Positions 1 through 8,677 of a DNA stretch of 47,916 nucleotides are shown piece by piece. The position numbers were made by a program, and so were the translations under genes. Under the pieces are notes generated by a model, which did not search any database, was not told where the DNA came from, and was given only the letters and a program-made list of their open reading frames with translations. The number at the start of each line of letters is the position of its first letter. Position 1 is the first letter of the stretch. Origin of the DNA: JBIKVP01 sp044356745 (GTDB lineage Bacteria; Pseudomonadota; Alphaproteobacteria; Rhizobiales; Beijerinckiaceae); NCBI GenBank assembly GCA_044356745.1, contig JBIKVP010000007.1, positions 1 to 47,916 of the forward strand. The letters are read 5' to 3'.

Positions 1-57
1 GGTGCGGTGGCGTTTCAAAAGCTCCTGCCGTTGATCCGGTTCTAAAAGCGTACCCAT
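1..57 (-). CDS. partial CDS, N-terminus only, unidentified
   Basis: An open frame on the minus strand starts with ATG at position 57 and runs off the left edge after 19 codons, reading MGTLLEPDQRQELLKRHRT. No stop is met and the residues are charged and helix-like, as in many short cytoplasmic N-termini. Upstream there is no strong ribosome binding site, only a GGT close to the start. It would be divergent from the LOG-family gene, with about 145 bases between them. The product cannot be recognised from 19 residues; that it is a gene at all is an inference. Confidence 0.35.
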   Translation of the reverse strand, partial: MGTLLEPDQRQELLKRHRT

Positions 58-203
58 ACCAAATTGGAATCAAAACAACCTTAATAAAAAGATAACGCCA
101 ACTCTTCACTCACGAGGGGTATACCATAAGACCATTGTCTATTTTTTACTAAAATCTCTATATTCATGTGGCATTTATCTTCAATTCGCGGTTTAATAAG
201 CAA

Positions 204-794
204 ATGTTTAAATCGATTTGTGTTTATTGCGGTTCAGGAACGGGACATAGCCCTCTTTTCGCACAGGAAGCAGCCACATTGGGGCGCTTGATGGCGGAGT
301 CGGGTGTGCGTCTAATTTATGGCGGTGGAAATGTTGGCCTCATGGGCACGATTGCACGCGCTGTTCTCAACCATGGTGGCGAAGTCACTGGGATTATTCC
401 CCATTTCCTGCAAAAGCGTGAAGGAATGCCTGTGGATGGACAGGAAACAATCCTCGTCGATGACATGCATACGCGCAAACGTTTGATGTATGATTATGCT
501 GACGCTTTCGTTGCTTTACCGGGAGGAATAGGCACGCTTGAAGAGTTGGTTGAACAACTCACGTGGGCACAGCTTGGACAGCATCAGAAGCCAGTGCTTT
601 TATTGAACACACAACAATTCTGGCAACCGTTGCTTACATTGTTTGAGCACATGCGCGAAGCAGGATTTATTCGTCCGCAAACAGAAATCAGTTATCACGT
701 GGCGCAAGCAGCACAAGATGTTCTACCAATATTAAACGCAACGCGCCGAAAACAACCCGTTGATGCTGACCTGCATGTTATCGAGCGTTTTTAA
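204..794 (+). CDS. LOG family protein (cytokinin riboside 5'-monophosphate phosphoribohydrolase-like)
   Basis: This is a Rossmann-fold protein of the LOG / TIGR00730 family. These cytoplasmic enzymes hydrolyse the N-glycosidic bond of nucleoside 5'-monophosphates, releasing ribose 5-phosphate and a free base. The glycine-rich loop GGGNVGLMG lies at about residues 40-48 and the family signature PGGIGTLEE at about 106-114, with its catalytic glutamates intact. The 196-residue length is normal for the family. I start at ATG 204, right before the conserved MFKSICVYCGSG strand; an upstream GTG at 168 would add 12 residues with no family support. The bacterial substrate may be AMP-like nucleotides rather than cytokinin, so the biological role is open. 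It is followed after about 110 bases by a glycosyltransferase on the same strand. Confidence 0.88.
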   Translation: MFKSICVYCGSGTGHSPLFAQEAATLGRLMAESGVRLIYGGGNVGLMGTIARAVLNHGGEVTGIIPHFLQKREGMPVDGQETILVDDMHTRKRLMYDYADAFVALPGGIGTLEELVEQLTWAQLGQHQKPVLLLNTQQFWQPLLTLFEHMREAGFIRPQTEISYHVAQAAQDVLPILNATRRKQPVDADLHVIERF

Positions 795-903
795 AGGGCT
801 TGCAAACCAGCACACAACATTCTCATCAATGATTTGAAAGAGCACGTTAATCCGCTTAGGAACTTCTCGCCTGTTGGGAACGAATCAGGGCATTAACTGT
901 ACT

Positions 904-2136
904 ATGGTTCATCCGCTGACATTTAAAAATACTCCCCACCTTGTGTTCATCGTCACGGAGGATTGGTTTTTCGTGTCGCATTTTTTGCCAATGGCAAAAG
1001 TAGCATTAGAGCTTGGTTTTAAAGTCAGTGTAATGACGCGTGTCCGTGAACATCGCACAGCGATTGAATCGCTTGGTATCGACGTGATTGCACTTGAAGC
1101 CAATCGCAAAAGCCTCAACCCGTTTGCAATTCTGAAAACAGTACGAATGATGCGCGAGCGGCTTGAAGATATTGATTCAGCTTACCCCCTGACACTCGTG
1201 CACTGCATTGCTTTACGCAGTATTCTCCTCGGTGGGTGGGCTGCATGTCAGGCGGGCATTGAGCGACGAATTTACGCGCTGACAGGGATGGGTTTTTTAG
1301 GCGCGCGTCATGATCGTAAAGCACGTTTGTTACGATGGGCTATTCGTCTTGTGATTAGACGACGTCTAGAGAGTGCAAAAACACGTTATTTGTTTGAAAA
1401 TCCTGATGACCCTATTTTGCTGGGTCTTGATGTTGAGCGCAATCCGCAGGACAAGGCGCGGGTGGTGATTGTGGGTGGCGCGGGTGTTGACCCTGATCAG
1501 TTAACGCAGCAGCCAATTCCTCCTACGCCTCCGCTCAGAATTGCGCTTGTCGCAAGAATGCTGTGGTCCAAGGGCGTTGATATAGCGGTGCAAGCGGTCA
1601 GTCAGGCTAGGGCAGAGGGGTTGGACGTTACGCTGTCACTTTATGGCACACCTGACCCTCACAATCCAAAATCTATTCCCGAGAGCGTTCTTAATTCGTG
1701 GGGACAACGTTCTGGAATCCACTGGTATGGAGCAACCAACAATGTGCGCGCTGTTTGGGCGCAGCATCATGTTGCATGTTTGCCTTCTCGTGGCGGTGAA
1801 GGCTTGCCGCGTACGCTATTAGAGGCCGCTGCGTGCGGGCGTGCTATCATAACGACTGACGTCGCGGGATGTCGCCATTTTGTCCGTCATGGCATCGATG
1901 GCTATGTTTTGCCTGTTGATGATGTGAACGCTTTTTATGAGACGATTATGACCATAGGACGACAGCCTGATCTGATTGTGCGGATGGGTGGTGCAGCGCG
2001 CCGACGCATCTTTAGTGGCTTTACAGAGCGTGAAGTCATGCACACACTACGCCGACTTTACATGATGAGTTTTAGCGATCATACCCCTGATATCAGTTCG
2101 GCATTGCCCGCTAGCCATAATACGAGATCCCCATGA
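904..2136 (+). CDS. glycosyltransferase family 4 (GT-B fold)
   Basis: A GT-B glycosyltransferase of about 410 residues, like those that add sugars to lipid-linked surface polysaccharide precursors at the inner face of the membrane. The N-terminal Rossmann domain (VFIVTEDWFFVSHFLPMAK) resembles WbpS/PglA-type GT4 enzymes. The C-terminal nucleotide-sugar domain carries RIALVARMLWSKGVD and, near residues 300-325, the EGLPRTLLEAAACG motif with the E-x7-E-type pair typical of GT4. I start at ATG 904; a TTG at 874 would add ten residues with an AGGA 11 bases upstream, so the start is uncertain. The stop overlaps the start of pheA by four bases (ATGA), implying translational coupling. Donor and acceptor sugars cannot be told. 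Confidence 0.85.
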   Translation: MVHPLTFKNTPHLVFIVTEDWFFVSHFLPMAKVALELGFKVSVMTRVREHRTAIESLGIDVIALEANRKSLNPFAILKTVRMMRERLEDIDSAYPLTLVHCIALRSILLGGWAACQAGIERRIYALTGMGFLGARHDRKARLLRWAIRLVIRRRLESAKTRYLFENPDDPILLGLDVERNPQDKARVVIVGGAGVDPDQLTQQPIPPTPPLRIALVARMLWSKGVDIAVQAVSQARAEGLDVTLSLYGTPDPHNPKSIPESVLNSWGQRSGIHWYGATNNVRAVWAQHHVACLPSRGGEGLPRTLLEAAACGRAIITTDVAGCRHFVRHGIDGYVLPVDDVNAFYETIMTIGRQPDLIVRMGGAARRRIFSGFTEREVMHTLRRLYMMSFSDHTPDISSALPASHNTRSP

Positions 2137-2990
2137 CACACATTATCGCTTTTCAAGGAGAGCTCGGCGCCAATTCCCATATTGCCTGTCAGCAGGTTTA
2201 TCCTGATTGGAATGTGCTGCCATGTCCGACATTTGAAGACGCATTTATTGCGGTCAATGAGGGCACTGCAACGCTTGCCATGATTCCAATTGAGAATTCA
2301 ATTGCAGGGCGTGTCGCTGATATTCATCACCTTTTACCAACATCTGGACTTCATATTGTTGGCGAACATTTTCTACCAATTCGCTTTCAACTCATGGCGC
2401 CGTTTGGGGCAAGTTTAGAGACATTAACGACGGTTCACAGTCATGTGATGGGATTAGGACAGTGCCGCAGGTTTCTACGTCAGCATGGCTATAAGGCTAG
2501 CGTTGCCGCTGATACGGCAGGCTCTGCGCGCATGGTGGCGCAGTGGAATGACATTACACAAGGGGCACTCGCGCCGCGTTTGGCAGCTGAAGTTTATGAC
2601 TTAAACGTGCTTGCTGAGGATGTTGAAGACGAAGCACATAACACGACACGTTTTATCTTACTCTCAACACAAGCGAAGTGGTCACCGCCAACTCAAGAAG
2701 GCCTTGTCACCAGCTTTGTATTTCGGGTTCGCAATGTTCCTGCCGCTCTTTATAAAGCTTTAGGCGGGTTTGCGACCAACAGCATCAACATGACAAAGCT
2801 TGAAAGCTATATGGTTGAAGGACAGTTTTTCGCGACACAGTTTTATGCGGAAGTTGATGGTCATCCCGATCATCCATCCCTTGCACTTGCTCTCGAAGAA
2901 CTGGCTTTCTTTTCAAAAGAAATTAATATTTTGGGTGTTTTTCCTGCGCATCCGTTTCGGCTAAGTCAACGTTCGAGGATGTACGAATAA
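2133..2990 (+). CDS. pheA: prephenate dehydratase
   Basis: Catalyses the decarboxylating dehydration of prephenate to phenylpyruvate, the committed step of phenylalanine synthesis. At 285 residues it is the monofunctional form, with no chorismate mutase domain. The type-II periplasmic-binding-like catalytic domain has the ENSIAGRV motif at residues 54-61 and the catalytic TTRF motif near residue 170. A C-terminal ACT domain (about 190-275), which senses phenylalanine, contains GGFATNSINMTKLESY, close to the usual GAL and ESRP binding regions though the latter is ESYM here. It starts on the last bases of the glycosyltransferase gene, so its expression probably depends on that message. In many relatives kdsB precedes pheA; here it is replaced by an unrelated glycosyltransferase. 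Confidence 0.95.
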   Translation: MTHIIAFQGELGANSHIACQQVYPDWNVLPCPTFEDAFIAVNEGTATLAMIPIENSIAGRVADIHHLLPTSGLHIVGEHFLPIRFQLMAPFGASLETLTTVHSHVMGLGQCRRFLRQHGYKASVAADTAGSARMVAQWNDITQGALAPRLAAEVYDLNVLAEDVEDEAHNTTRFILLSTQAKWSPPTQEGLVTSFVFRVRNVPAALYKALGGFATNSINMTKLESYMVEGQFFATQFYAEVDGHPDHPSLALALEELAFFSKEINILGVFPAHPFRLSQRSRMYE

Positions 2991-3057
2991 AGACATCTTT
3001 ATATGTTTATGAGATGTGCATATTATCAGAATATTGGAGCACAGGTTATAATTTGCC

Positions 3058-4182
3058 ATGAAAAATACTCCTACATCTGAGGAAGAAGATGAAACACTTC
3101 GTGAAGATGAAGACACAGACGATGCGCAACAGACACGTTACAAGCGTCGTCGCTGGGGATTATATACACCGTTTCTCCTGCTTACACTCGCTTTTATAGG
3201 CTGGTTGGCATCATGGGCATTAATACGCACCACCGTTTGGCAGGGCATGGACGACTGGTTAGCTGCTGAAGCGCGTGAAGGTCGCGTTTGGCAATGTCCA
3301 GAACGACAAATTGGCGGCTTTCCATTCCGGATTGAAATTTATTGCACTGCTCCAGAAGGCGTCATTACTTCCAACATAGGGACATGGCGAGCACGTTTAA
3401 ATAAGCTGACCGTCATTGGTCAAGTGTATGGAACAGGGCATTATATCGCCGAAGCTGAAGGTCCTATCGTTGTTGCTTTTCCACAAGGGGGCACATTTGA
3501 GTTGAACTGGCGCAATGCGCAGTTATCTCTCCAGCACAATCAAAATATCCTTGTTCGTTTATCAAGTGTTATGGAAGGGGTAGCGTTACGTCTCATTCGC
3601 CCTGATGCCAATACACCTGTGATTTTGACGGCGGATCGCAGTGCACTTCACGTTCGCCCAAACCCACAATTGTTCAGTACGCAAGGGGCTTATGATCTTA
3701 ATTACACCGCACACAATATAGCCAATGACGCCTTGAATGATGCATTTGGGGGCAATGATGCAATGAAGTTGACGCTTGATGCAGTTTTAAGCCAAGCGAT
3801 TGCGCTTGTCACACGCTCTATGCCTGAAAGTATTGATACGTGGCGCTATTTAGGCGGTAAATTGATCATGCGCTCTGTAGACATTCAAAAGGGGGAGCGC
3901 CAAGTGTTAGCACGGGGTGAGCTTGGTCTTGATGCACAAAGACGTTTAGAGGGACGTATTGATCTATCTGCTACAGGCATTGAGCCACTGATTGCACGCC
4001 TATCTGGCAATAACCCTCGCGCGTCAGCATTAGTCGCTGGGGGTCTCGCATTACTGGGGGGGCAGCTTTCAAATAACAATCCTCAAGTATCAGCGCTAAA
4101 AAGCTTACCCCCGATTATCTTTGATAAAGGGCGCATGATGTTAGGGCCGCTTGTGTTAATGCCGCTTCCACCCTTGTTGTAA
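3058..4182 (+). CDS. DUF2125 domain membrane-anchored protein
   Basis: An alphaproteobacterial DUF2125 protein of 374 residues. It begins with a strongly acidic tail (about residues 8-24), then one membrane helix at about 35-57, then a large beta-rich periplasmic part. The family signature EGRVWQC followed by GFPFRIEIYC lies at about 74-96; the two cysteines may form a disulfide, as is usual for the family. The domain resembles AsmA-like outer membrane biogenesis proteins only loosely, and no function has been established to my knowledge. It follows pheA by 67 bases on the same strand and ends nine bases before the stop of the convergent TPR gene. Identification is firm, role is not. Confidence 0.85.
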   Translation: MKNTPTSEEEDETLREDEDTDDAQQTRYKRRRWGLYTPFLLLTLAFIGWLASWALIRTTVWQGMDDWLAAEAREGRVWQCPERQIGGFPFRIEIYCTAPEGVITSNIGTWRARLNKLTVIGQVYGTGHYIAEAEGPIVVAFPQGGTFELNWRNAQLSLQHNQNILVRLSSVMEGVALRLIRPDANTPVILTADRSALHVRPNPQLFSTQGAYDLNYTAHNIANDALNDAFGGNDAMKLTLDAVLSQAIALVTRSMPESIDTWRYLGGKLIMRSVDIQKGERQVLARGELGLDAQRRLEGRIDLSATGIEPLIARLSGNNPRASALVAGGLALLGGQLSNNNPQVSALKSLPPIIFDKGRMMLGPLVLMPLPPLL

Positions 4183-4190
4183 AAGATATG

Positions 4191-4886
4191 TTAAAGCGGC
4201 AATCCTTCCACGCGGGGCTTTAGACGCTCAAGCTGATCTTTTAATCCAGTCATCTGTGGATGAAGTGCTTCAATGCGTTTATAAACTCGGTATGCGGCCA
4301 CCCATAAGTTTTTTTCCTCAAACAATTCAGCGATTTGCTTAAGAGCAATGAAATGCCGTGGCTCCAGCGCCAAAACCTGTTTAAGGTCACGCATGACCAT
4401 ATCATAATCACGGATGGATTTGAATAAAAGTGATCGAATCATGAGGCCTTCTGTCCAATCGGGCTGAAAGTTTATCGCGCGACTCATGATTTCAAGCGCA
4501 ATATCAGGTTGTTTATGTTGAAGAAGGGCAAGTGTTGCGCGTTGTGCGAGAAGACGTGAAACCGCTTTCCCATTAGCCTCCCATGTTTTGAGAATGCGTT
4601 GTTCAATCTTGACGGCTTGTTGCTTATCAATCGCTTGTGCCAAGGCTTCAAATTCAGGCTCAAGTTGTAATGGAGGGTGAATCCTAGGTGCAGATGCACG
4701 TGTTGTCGGCATATTGTCAGATGAGGTTATTGGCGGTGGCACAGGGAGAAATGAGCTTTGCGCTGCGGTACGAACAACAAGACCTGCACTAAGGATAAGG
4801 CTCGCAACAATAATTGTACCCTGCCGTACAAAACATTTCTTAAAATAAGCGGGTAGGGGCGACATTATATCATGATGTTTTGACAT
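4191..4886 (-). CDS. TPR-repeat protein with N-terminal membrane or signal segment
   Basis: A protein of about 231 residues from the chosen ATG. An N-terminal hydrophobic segment (IIVASLILSAGLVVRTAAQ) looks like a signal peptide or anchor with a possible cleavage after TAA. A proline-rich linker follows (VPPPITSS... RIHPPLQLEPE), and then helical repeats to the end. The repeats fit tetratricopeptide packing, with conserved W/A/L/Y spacing in 'AINFQPDWTEGLMIRSLLF' and 'VLALEPRHFIALKQIAELF'. It is likely a periplasmic or membrane-attached scaffold. The start is uncertain: ATGs at 4961 and 4910 are in frame and none has a clear ribosome binding site. It is convergent with the DUF2125 gene. Partner proteins are unknown. 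Confidence 0.75.
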   Translation of the reverse strand: MSKHHDIMSPLPAYFKKCFVRQGTIIVASLILSAGLVVRTAAQSSFLPVPPPITSSDNMPTTRASAPRIHPPLQLEPEFEALAQAIDKQQAVKIEQRILKTWEANGKAVSRLLAQRATLALLQHKQPDIALEIMSRAINFQPDWTEGLMIRSLLFKSIRDYDMVMRDLKQVLALEPRHFIALKQIAELFEEKNLWVAAYRVYKRIEALHPQMTGLKDQLERLKPRVEGLPL

Positions 4887-5009
4887 GACGAGATTGTAAC
4901 GGCATGTCATGAATAGACCAATATGATTATTGGCTAAAAATACATAAAACGCTGACAACACATGTTGAAAGCGTTTTATGTTTAAATTTTGAAGGATGTA
5001 AAATATCGA

Positions 5010-5135
5010 TCAACCCTGACGCACTTTGTAGCGCTTTTGGGTTTTGTTGATAATGAATACGCGACCTTTGCGACGAATCAACTGATTATCACGGTGACGA
5101 CCCATCAGAGCCTTAAGTGAATTGCGAATTTTCAT
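5010..5135 (-). CDS. rpmJ: 50S ribosomal protein bL36
   Basis: A 41-residue protein, MKIRNSLKALMGRHRDNQLI..., ending in KTQKRYKVRQG. This is the alphaproteobacterial bL36 form: it keeps the VRNSLK- and RHRDNQ-like segments and lacks the CxxC zinc-binding cysteines of the 37-38-residue form, so it needs no zinc. It assembles into the large ribosomal subunit late. A ribosome binding site (GGAG in CAGGAGTATGCC) sits just upstream of the start on the minus strand. It is a free-standing gene, as usual in this class, not in the spc operon. It is too short for most ORF scans but the identification is certain from the residues. Confidence 0.96.
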   Translation of the reverse strand: MKIRNSLKALMGRHRDNQLIRRKGRVFIINKTQKRYKVRQG

Positions 5136-5272
5136 GGCATACTCCTGCCTCGTTAGAGACAACGCTGATAAAATGTGAGTTTGATTAAGAACACATCCCC
5201 TTCTCTGTCAATGAAAAAATGGTTTTTATGCGCGGAAAACGCTTAGAGAATAGCCTTATTTAAAAAATGGAA

Positions 5273-5296
5273 TGGTGGGCGCGACAGGGATCGAAC
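5273..5296 (-). repeat. partial duplicate of the tRNA-Val 3' end
   Basis: These 24 bases are identical to the 3' end of the neighbouring tRNA-Val gene (5376-5399), covering acceptor stem, the genomic CCA and the start of the T arm. Identity stops abruptly after this. The spacer between the copies contains ACAGGTTCGA (5341-5350), the inverse of the T-loop sequence. A displaced tRNA 3' end is the classical footprint of site-specific integration, but the spacer here is only about 80 bases, so any element has been lost. A slipped duplication is the alternative. Confidence 0.8.
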
Positions 5297-5375
5297 TTCC
5301 AAAAGGTGAAGGCGAACCCGAGCCGTCAAAAATAAAAATCACAGGTTCGATAGAATGATAGTTTTTTTAGAAAAA

Positions 5376-5450
<75 letters not shown>

Positions 5451-5467
5451 CTTTAATGGTTCCACTG

Positions 5468-5496
5468 GCTATAATGATTTGTATCACTCATGGCAA
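5468..5496 (-). promoter_or_regulatory. putative promoter of tRNA-Val
   Basis: On the minus strand TTGCCA (5491-5496) is separated by exactly 17 bases from TATAGC (5468-5473). The first matches the sigma70 -35 consensus at five of six positions and the second has TATA. Initiation would fall about ten bases before the mature tRNA 5' end, which is the expected distance for a stable RNA gene. Confidence 0.5.
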
Positions 5497-5536
5497 GGGC
5501 TGGCGCTGAATTTATGCGTTCTAATTCAGACAAGTT

Positions 5537-5992
5537 TTATTCTGGCTTGAGGCGTGTGCGCAAAGATGCGGGCAAACGTGTTGGGCGTCCCCCGCTTAAT
5601 GTGGCGATCTGAACCTGCGCTGTCACCAGGATATCATGGTCAACATTTTGATGAGAATTTGGGCGTAAAATACGCTGTTCAATCATTAAGGAAGCACCCC
5701 TAATCTCACTGATATGTGTTTCAATGATGAGACAATCATCCATTCGCGCCGGCGCACGAAAATCGATTGTCATGCGCCTTACGGCAAAAAAAAGGCTTTG
5801 CGTATCAGCATGAAGATCTGATTGGGCAACACCCGCAGCGCGAAGTGATTCTGTGCGTCCGCGTTCCATAAAACGCAGATAACTGGCATGATAAACCAAT
5901 CCTGAGAAATCCGTGTCCTCATAATAAACGCGCAAGGGCAGATGATGAATCTGCCCTTGATAATAGCCTGTTATCGGAAAATTTGATGACAC
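5537..5992 (-). CDS. ybgC: YbgC-type acyl-CoA thioesterase (hotdog fold)
   Basis: A single-domain hotdog-fold thioesterase of 151 residues. The catalytic motif YYEDTDFSGLVYHASYLRF, with the active-site aspartate in DTDFSG, lies at about residues 24-42 and is followed by the ERGRTE helix. Members hydrolyse short or acyl-carrier-bound acyl thioesters near the inner membrane and usually head the tol-pal operon. No tol gene is in this window, so it is an orphan copy. The start is GTG at 5992, 14 bases after the DUF1476 stop, so the two are probably cotranscribed. A 14-base direct repeat brackets the gene (5535-5548 and 5995-6008). Confidence 0.9.
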   Translation of the reverse strand: MSSNFPITGYYQGQIHHLPLRVYYEDTDFSGLVYHASYLRFMERGRTESLRAAGVAQSDLHADTQSLFFAVRRMTIDFRAPARMDDCLIIETHISEIRGASLMIEQRILRPNSHQNVDHDILVTAQVQIATLSGGRPTRLPASLRTRLKPE

Positions 5993-6006
5993 GTTTTTAT
6001 TCTGGC

Positions 6007-6330
6007 TTAAATACCAGCCTGAATTTCGGTGATGGCTTTTGCCATAAGTTCATCCATGGTGCGGCGAATTTGATGCTCGGATTGTTCAATGCCAGCCTGA
6101 TCAAAATCCGCTTTAACTTTACGCAAAACGTCATCGTCACCCGCTTCTTCAAAATCAGCCATAACAACGCTTTTGGCATAACTTTCTGCATCTGCACCCG
6201 TTTTGCCAAGCTTTTCAGCTGCCCACATGCCAAGATGCTTATTACGACGCGCATTGGCTTTAAATTTTAACTCTTCATCGTGTGCGAATTTTTTCTCAAA
6301 AGCATCTTCGCGTTTATCAAACGTTGTCAT
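6007..6330 (-). CDS. DUF1476 protein, F1-ATPase inhibitor zeta subunit
   Basis: A 107-residue, charged, all-helical protein of the DUF1476 family. In Paracoccus denitrificans this family was shown to be the zeta subunit, which binds the F1 part of ATP synthase and blocks ATP hydrolysis, the alphaproteobacterial counterpart of mitochondrial IF1. The N-terminal region FDKREDAFEKKFAHDEELKFKA, which inserts into F1, is intact, as are the later segments WAAEKLG and RRTMDELMAKA. The start at 6330 has a very good ribosome binding site (AAGGAG, eight bases away). It is followed by ybgC after 14 bases. Confidence 0.93.
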   Translation of the reverse strand: MTTFDKREDAFEKKFAHDEELKFKANARRNKHLGMWAAEKLGKTGADAESYAKSVVMADFEEAGDDDVLRKVKADFDQAGIEQSEHQIRRTMDELMAKAITEIQAGI

Positions 6331-6468
6331 GGGGGTTATCTCCTTTATCTGTGTCTATCCATAACGAGATATAGGGCATCAAGCAAGATGAGGAAGGTGA
6401 TGCTCTTCATTTGTTACACATGATATGAGCGATCAAATGATTTTTTAAATGAGAGTATATTGCTCAAT

Positions 6469-7914
6469 TTAAGAGGAACGTTTTCTGGCAATAAAAGTCT
6501 TAAGATGGGAGAGTGTGTAACTTGCACTTTGCCCTACATTAAATATCAGAACGATACCGCCATAAACCACGATTCCTGTGACAATCATGATGGGTAAAAG
6601 AATTAGTGGATGCCAATCAAGCGCACGCAATGGCAGTAGGCACAAAACCATAACGAGCCCTGCCAAGCAAGCTGCGAAAATATCGCGCAGTCGCGGCCAG
6701 CTCTCCGCATGTCGATAAGCAACAACACCACTGATGAATGCGATAACGACCATGCTCAAAGTTTGTAATGATGCCAATGCAAGGCTTGATGCGGGATAGA
6801 CAAGTGTGAGTATTAATAATCCCACAAGGTTAACGGCCAACCCAGTTAACGCCACAAGACTCACCATCATGGTGCGATGTCTAATCTGAAAAACAGGACT
6901 AAAACCATATTGCACAAGGCATAGCAAAAATAATGACGGAGCAAGAACAGTCCCATAATTCACAAACGCATTGATAAATGCAGCAGGAACAAAAACTTCT
7001 GCGAAAACTGGCAATACAACCGCGTATCCAAGACAGGCAGGAAAGATAAGCATTAAAATAATCAGAATATTATGGGCGACTTGCGCTTGTCCTGCCTGAA
7101 AACCTTCAAGGCTTTCTCTGCGTACAGCACGTTGAAATAAAAGCATATCCATTGACGAGCCAAGTGCAGCAAAAAGCCGGAACCCCACATCTGAAGCAAG
7201 CGCAAAAAAACCTGCTTCTGCTAAACCAAAATAAACGCCAATCACACTGCGATTTACAAAGGGGATCAACTGATAAATGCCATGAGCAACAACAAGGTGA
7301 GACCCATAAGCAAAATATTGTTTAGCAAGCGGCGCATTAAAAAGATTCCAGCGCGCTTCAGGATCGCTCAATACGCGGTGAACACTCAGTAATGTGACCG
7401 CCATACTAATCACGTAGCCAGCGAGAACAATCGTGACGTCTTTGAAATACCAAGCGCCAAGCACCATGAGAACGAGCGAAAGCGCGTTTTTAATGAGGAT
7501 CAGTTTTGCATAAGGGCGGTCCAGAAAACGCGAGCGTGTTAAAGCGGTGCGATAATCATAGAGGCTGATGGTAATCGCTGACACGGATGTCATGATAACA
7601 ACAGATGTTGCAAGCCCAAGCTCCATGCCAGAAAGCACTAAAACACCCGTTATAATGATGACAAGTAATGAGCCCGCTGCTTGCAACACGTCAAGCGTTG
7701 CTCGCACTTCCGGAGCATTTAAACGCGTATTTTCAGAGTAAAAACGCGTAGCACTCAATCGGATCCAATCGAGTAAAATCACATTGGTGACAACTGCTGC
7801 CGAAAACGCGATGGCGTAAACACCAAATCCTTCTGGCCCTAGAAATTTAGCAAGAACAAGAGATAAAACGAAATTCATTGCAGCGTTGATGAGAAAGAGC
7901 ACGATAATTAGCAT
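6469..7914 (-). CDS. polysaccharide flippase (MATE/Wzx-like, MOP superfamily)
   Basis: A 481-residue integral membrane protein with about 12 to 14 hydrophobic helices from the first residues onward. The start LINAAMNFVLSLVLAKFLGPEGFGVYAIA is the classic N-terminus of the polysaccharide biosynthesis / oligosaccharide flippase family, which moves lipid-linked oligosaccharide units across the inner membrane. No biosynthesis genes adjoin it, so its cargo is unknown; the window holds a second family member (23323-24561) and one glycosyltransferase. It is preceded by a META-domain lipoprotein gene on the same strand with a 47-base gap. The start has only a weak ribosome binding site. Confidence 0.88.
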   Translation of the reverse strand: MLIIVLFLINAAMNFVLSLVLAKFLGPEGFGVYAIAFSAAVVTNVILLDWIRLSATRFYSENTRLNAPEVRATLDVLQAAGSLLVIIITGVLVLSGMELGLATSVVIMTSVSAITISLYDYRTALTRSRFLDRPYAKLILIKNALSLVLMVLGAWYFKDVTIVLAGYVISMAVTLLSVHRVLSDPEARWNLFNAPLAKQYFAYGSHLVVAHGIYQLIPFVNRSVIGVYFGLAEAGFFALASDVGFRLFAALGSSMDMLLFQRAVRRESLEGFQAGQAQVAHNILIILMLIFPACLGYAVVLPVFAEVFVPAAFINAFVNYGTVLAPSLFLLCLVQYGFSPVFQIRHRTMMVSLVALTGLAVNLVGLLILTLVYPASSLALASLQTLSMVVIAFISGVVAYRHAESWPRLRDIFAACLAGLVMVLCLLPLRALDWHPLILLPIMIVTGIVVYGGIVLIFNVGQSASYTLSHLKTFIARKRSS

Positions 7915-7961
7915 GATTGTACCCGTTCAGACTGCATGAAAGTGTGTTCTTCGCACGTGTA

Positions 7962-8537
7962 TTAAAATGAACGTTCAAATCGGAGCGTGCCGTTTGATCC
8001 AGTCAGTACAAGTGCGCCCTCAACTAAGTCCCATTTTTGTGTTGTACGAAGCGCAACGAGAAACGCTTTTTCCAAATCCATCAGATTTTTGTCACACGCC
8101 TTTTTTGTGAGTGCAATGGGTCCCACCGAGAAACCAAACCCCCGCAAAGGATAAGCTGTTGCTGAGTACGCATTGCAACCACCAAAACCTTTAGCACGGA
8201 AATTTTCGTCTAAAATAAATGTTGGGCGTTCACTGCCAAAACTTTTATTTTGAAATGATGACAAAATCCACGAGGTTTTCGTTGGAAAAGGCTTATCTTC
8301 TTTGGGAGCCTCTTGCGCAGATTTAGAAGCGCCTGTCTTATTTTTGGCATTCGCTTTGTCCTGAGGCTCTGGGATCGGAACGGGGCGCGAGACAACCTGT
8401 TCAGGACTGATTTCGTTTGTGTCAGTTTTTGCAAAAGGATTGAGATTGTTTAAACTGCCGCACGCGGGCAAAGCAAGCAGCAATCCCGAAATAAGCACAC
8501 ATTGGCACAAGCGTGAGCGGTGTAAAAGACGTGACAT
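7962..8537 (-). CDS. META-domain (HslJ-like) lipoprotein
   Basis: A predicted outer-surface lipoprotein of 191 residues. An N-terminal signal ends in the lipobox LPAC (cysteine about residue 26), with lipidation expected on that cysteine. A lysine- and glutamate-rich linker follows to about residue 85, then a META domain to the end: WILSSFQNKSFG, FGGCNAYSATAY and ALTKKACD, with the GCN motif characteristic of HslJ/META proteins. These proteins are tied to envelope stress, heat shock or adhesion in various bacteria, without a settled molecular function. I start at ATG 8537, which has GAGG five to six bases upstream; an in-frame start at 8552 lies before it. Confidence 0.82.
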   Translation of the reverse strand: MSRLLHRSRLCQCVLISGLLLALPACGSLNNLNPFAKTDTNEISPEQVVSRPVPIPEPQDKANAKNKTGASKSAQEAPKEDKPFPTKTSWILSSFQNKSFGSERPTFILDENFRAKGFGGCNAYSATAYPLRGFGFSVGPIALTKKACDKNLMDLEKAFLVALRTTQKWDLVEGALVLTGSNGTLRFERSF

Positions 8538-8677
8538 GACAACCTCAAACAATCAGCGATTCAGGGCAATAATGACGCACCATAAGGTTCACGGATGCAG
8601 GATGCAACACGGGTGCTTGTGTCATCCCCGATATGTTGCTCAATAAACCTATCAGCTCATGCAGATCAGGTACGAAG

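Noticed and set aside
5983..6270. 95-residue plus-strand frame opposite DUF1476
   Set aside because: Antisense to a firmly identified gene and rich in unlikely residues.
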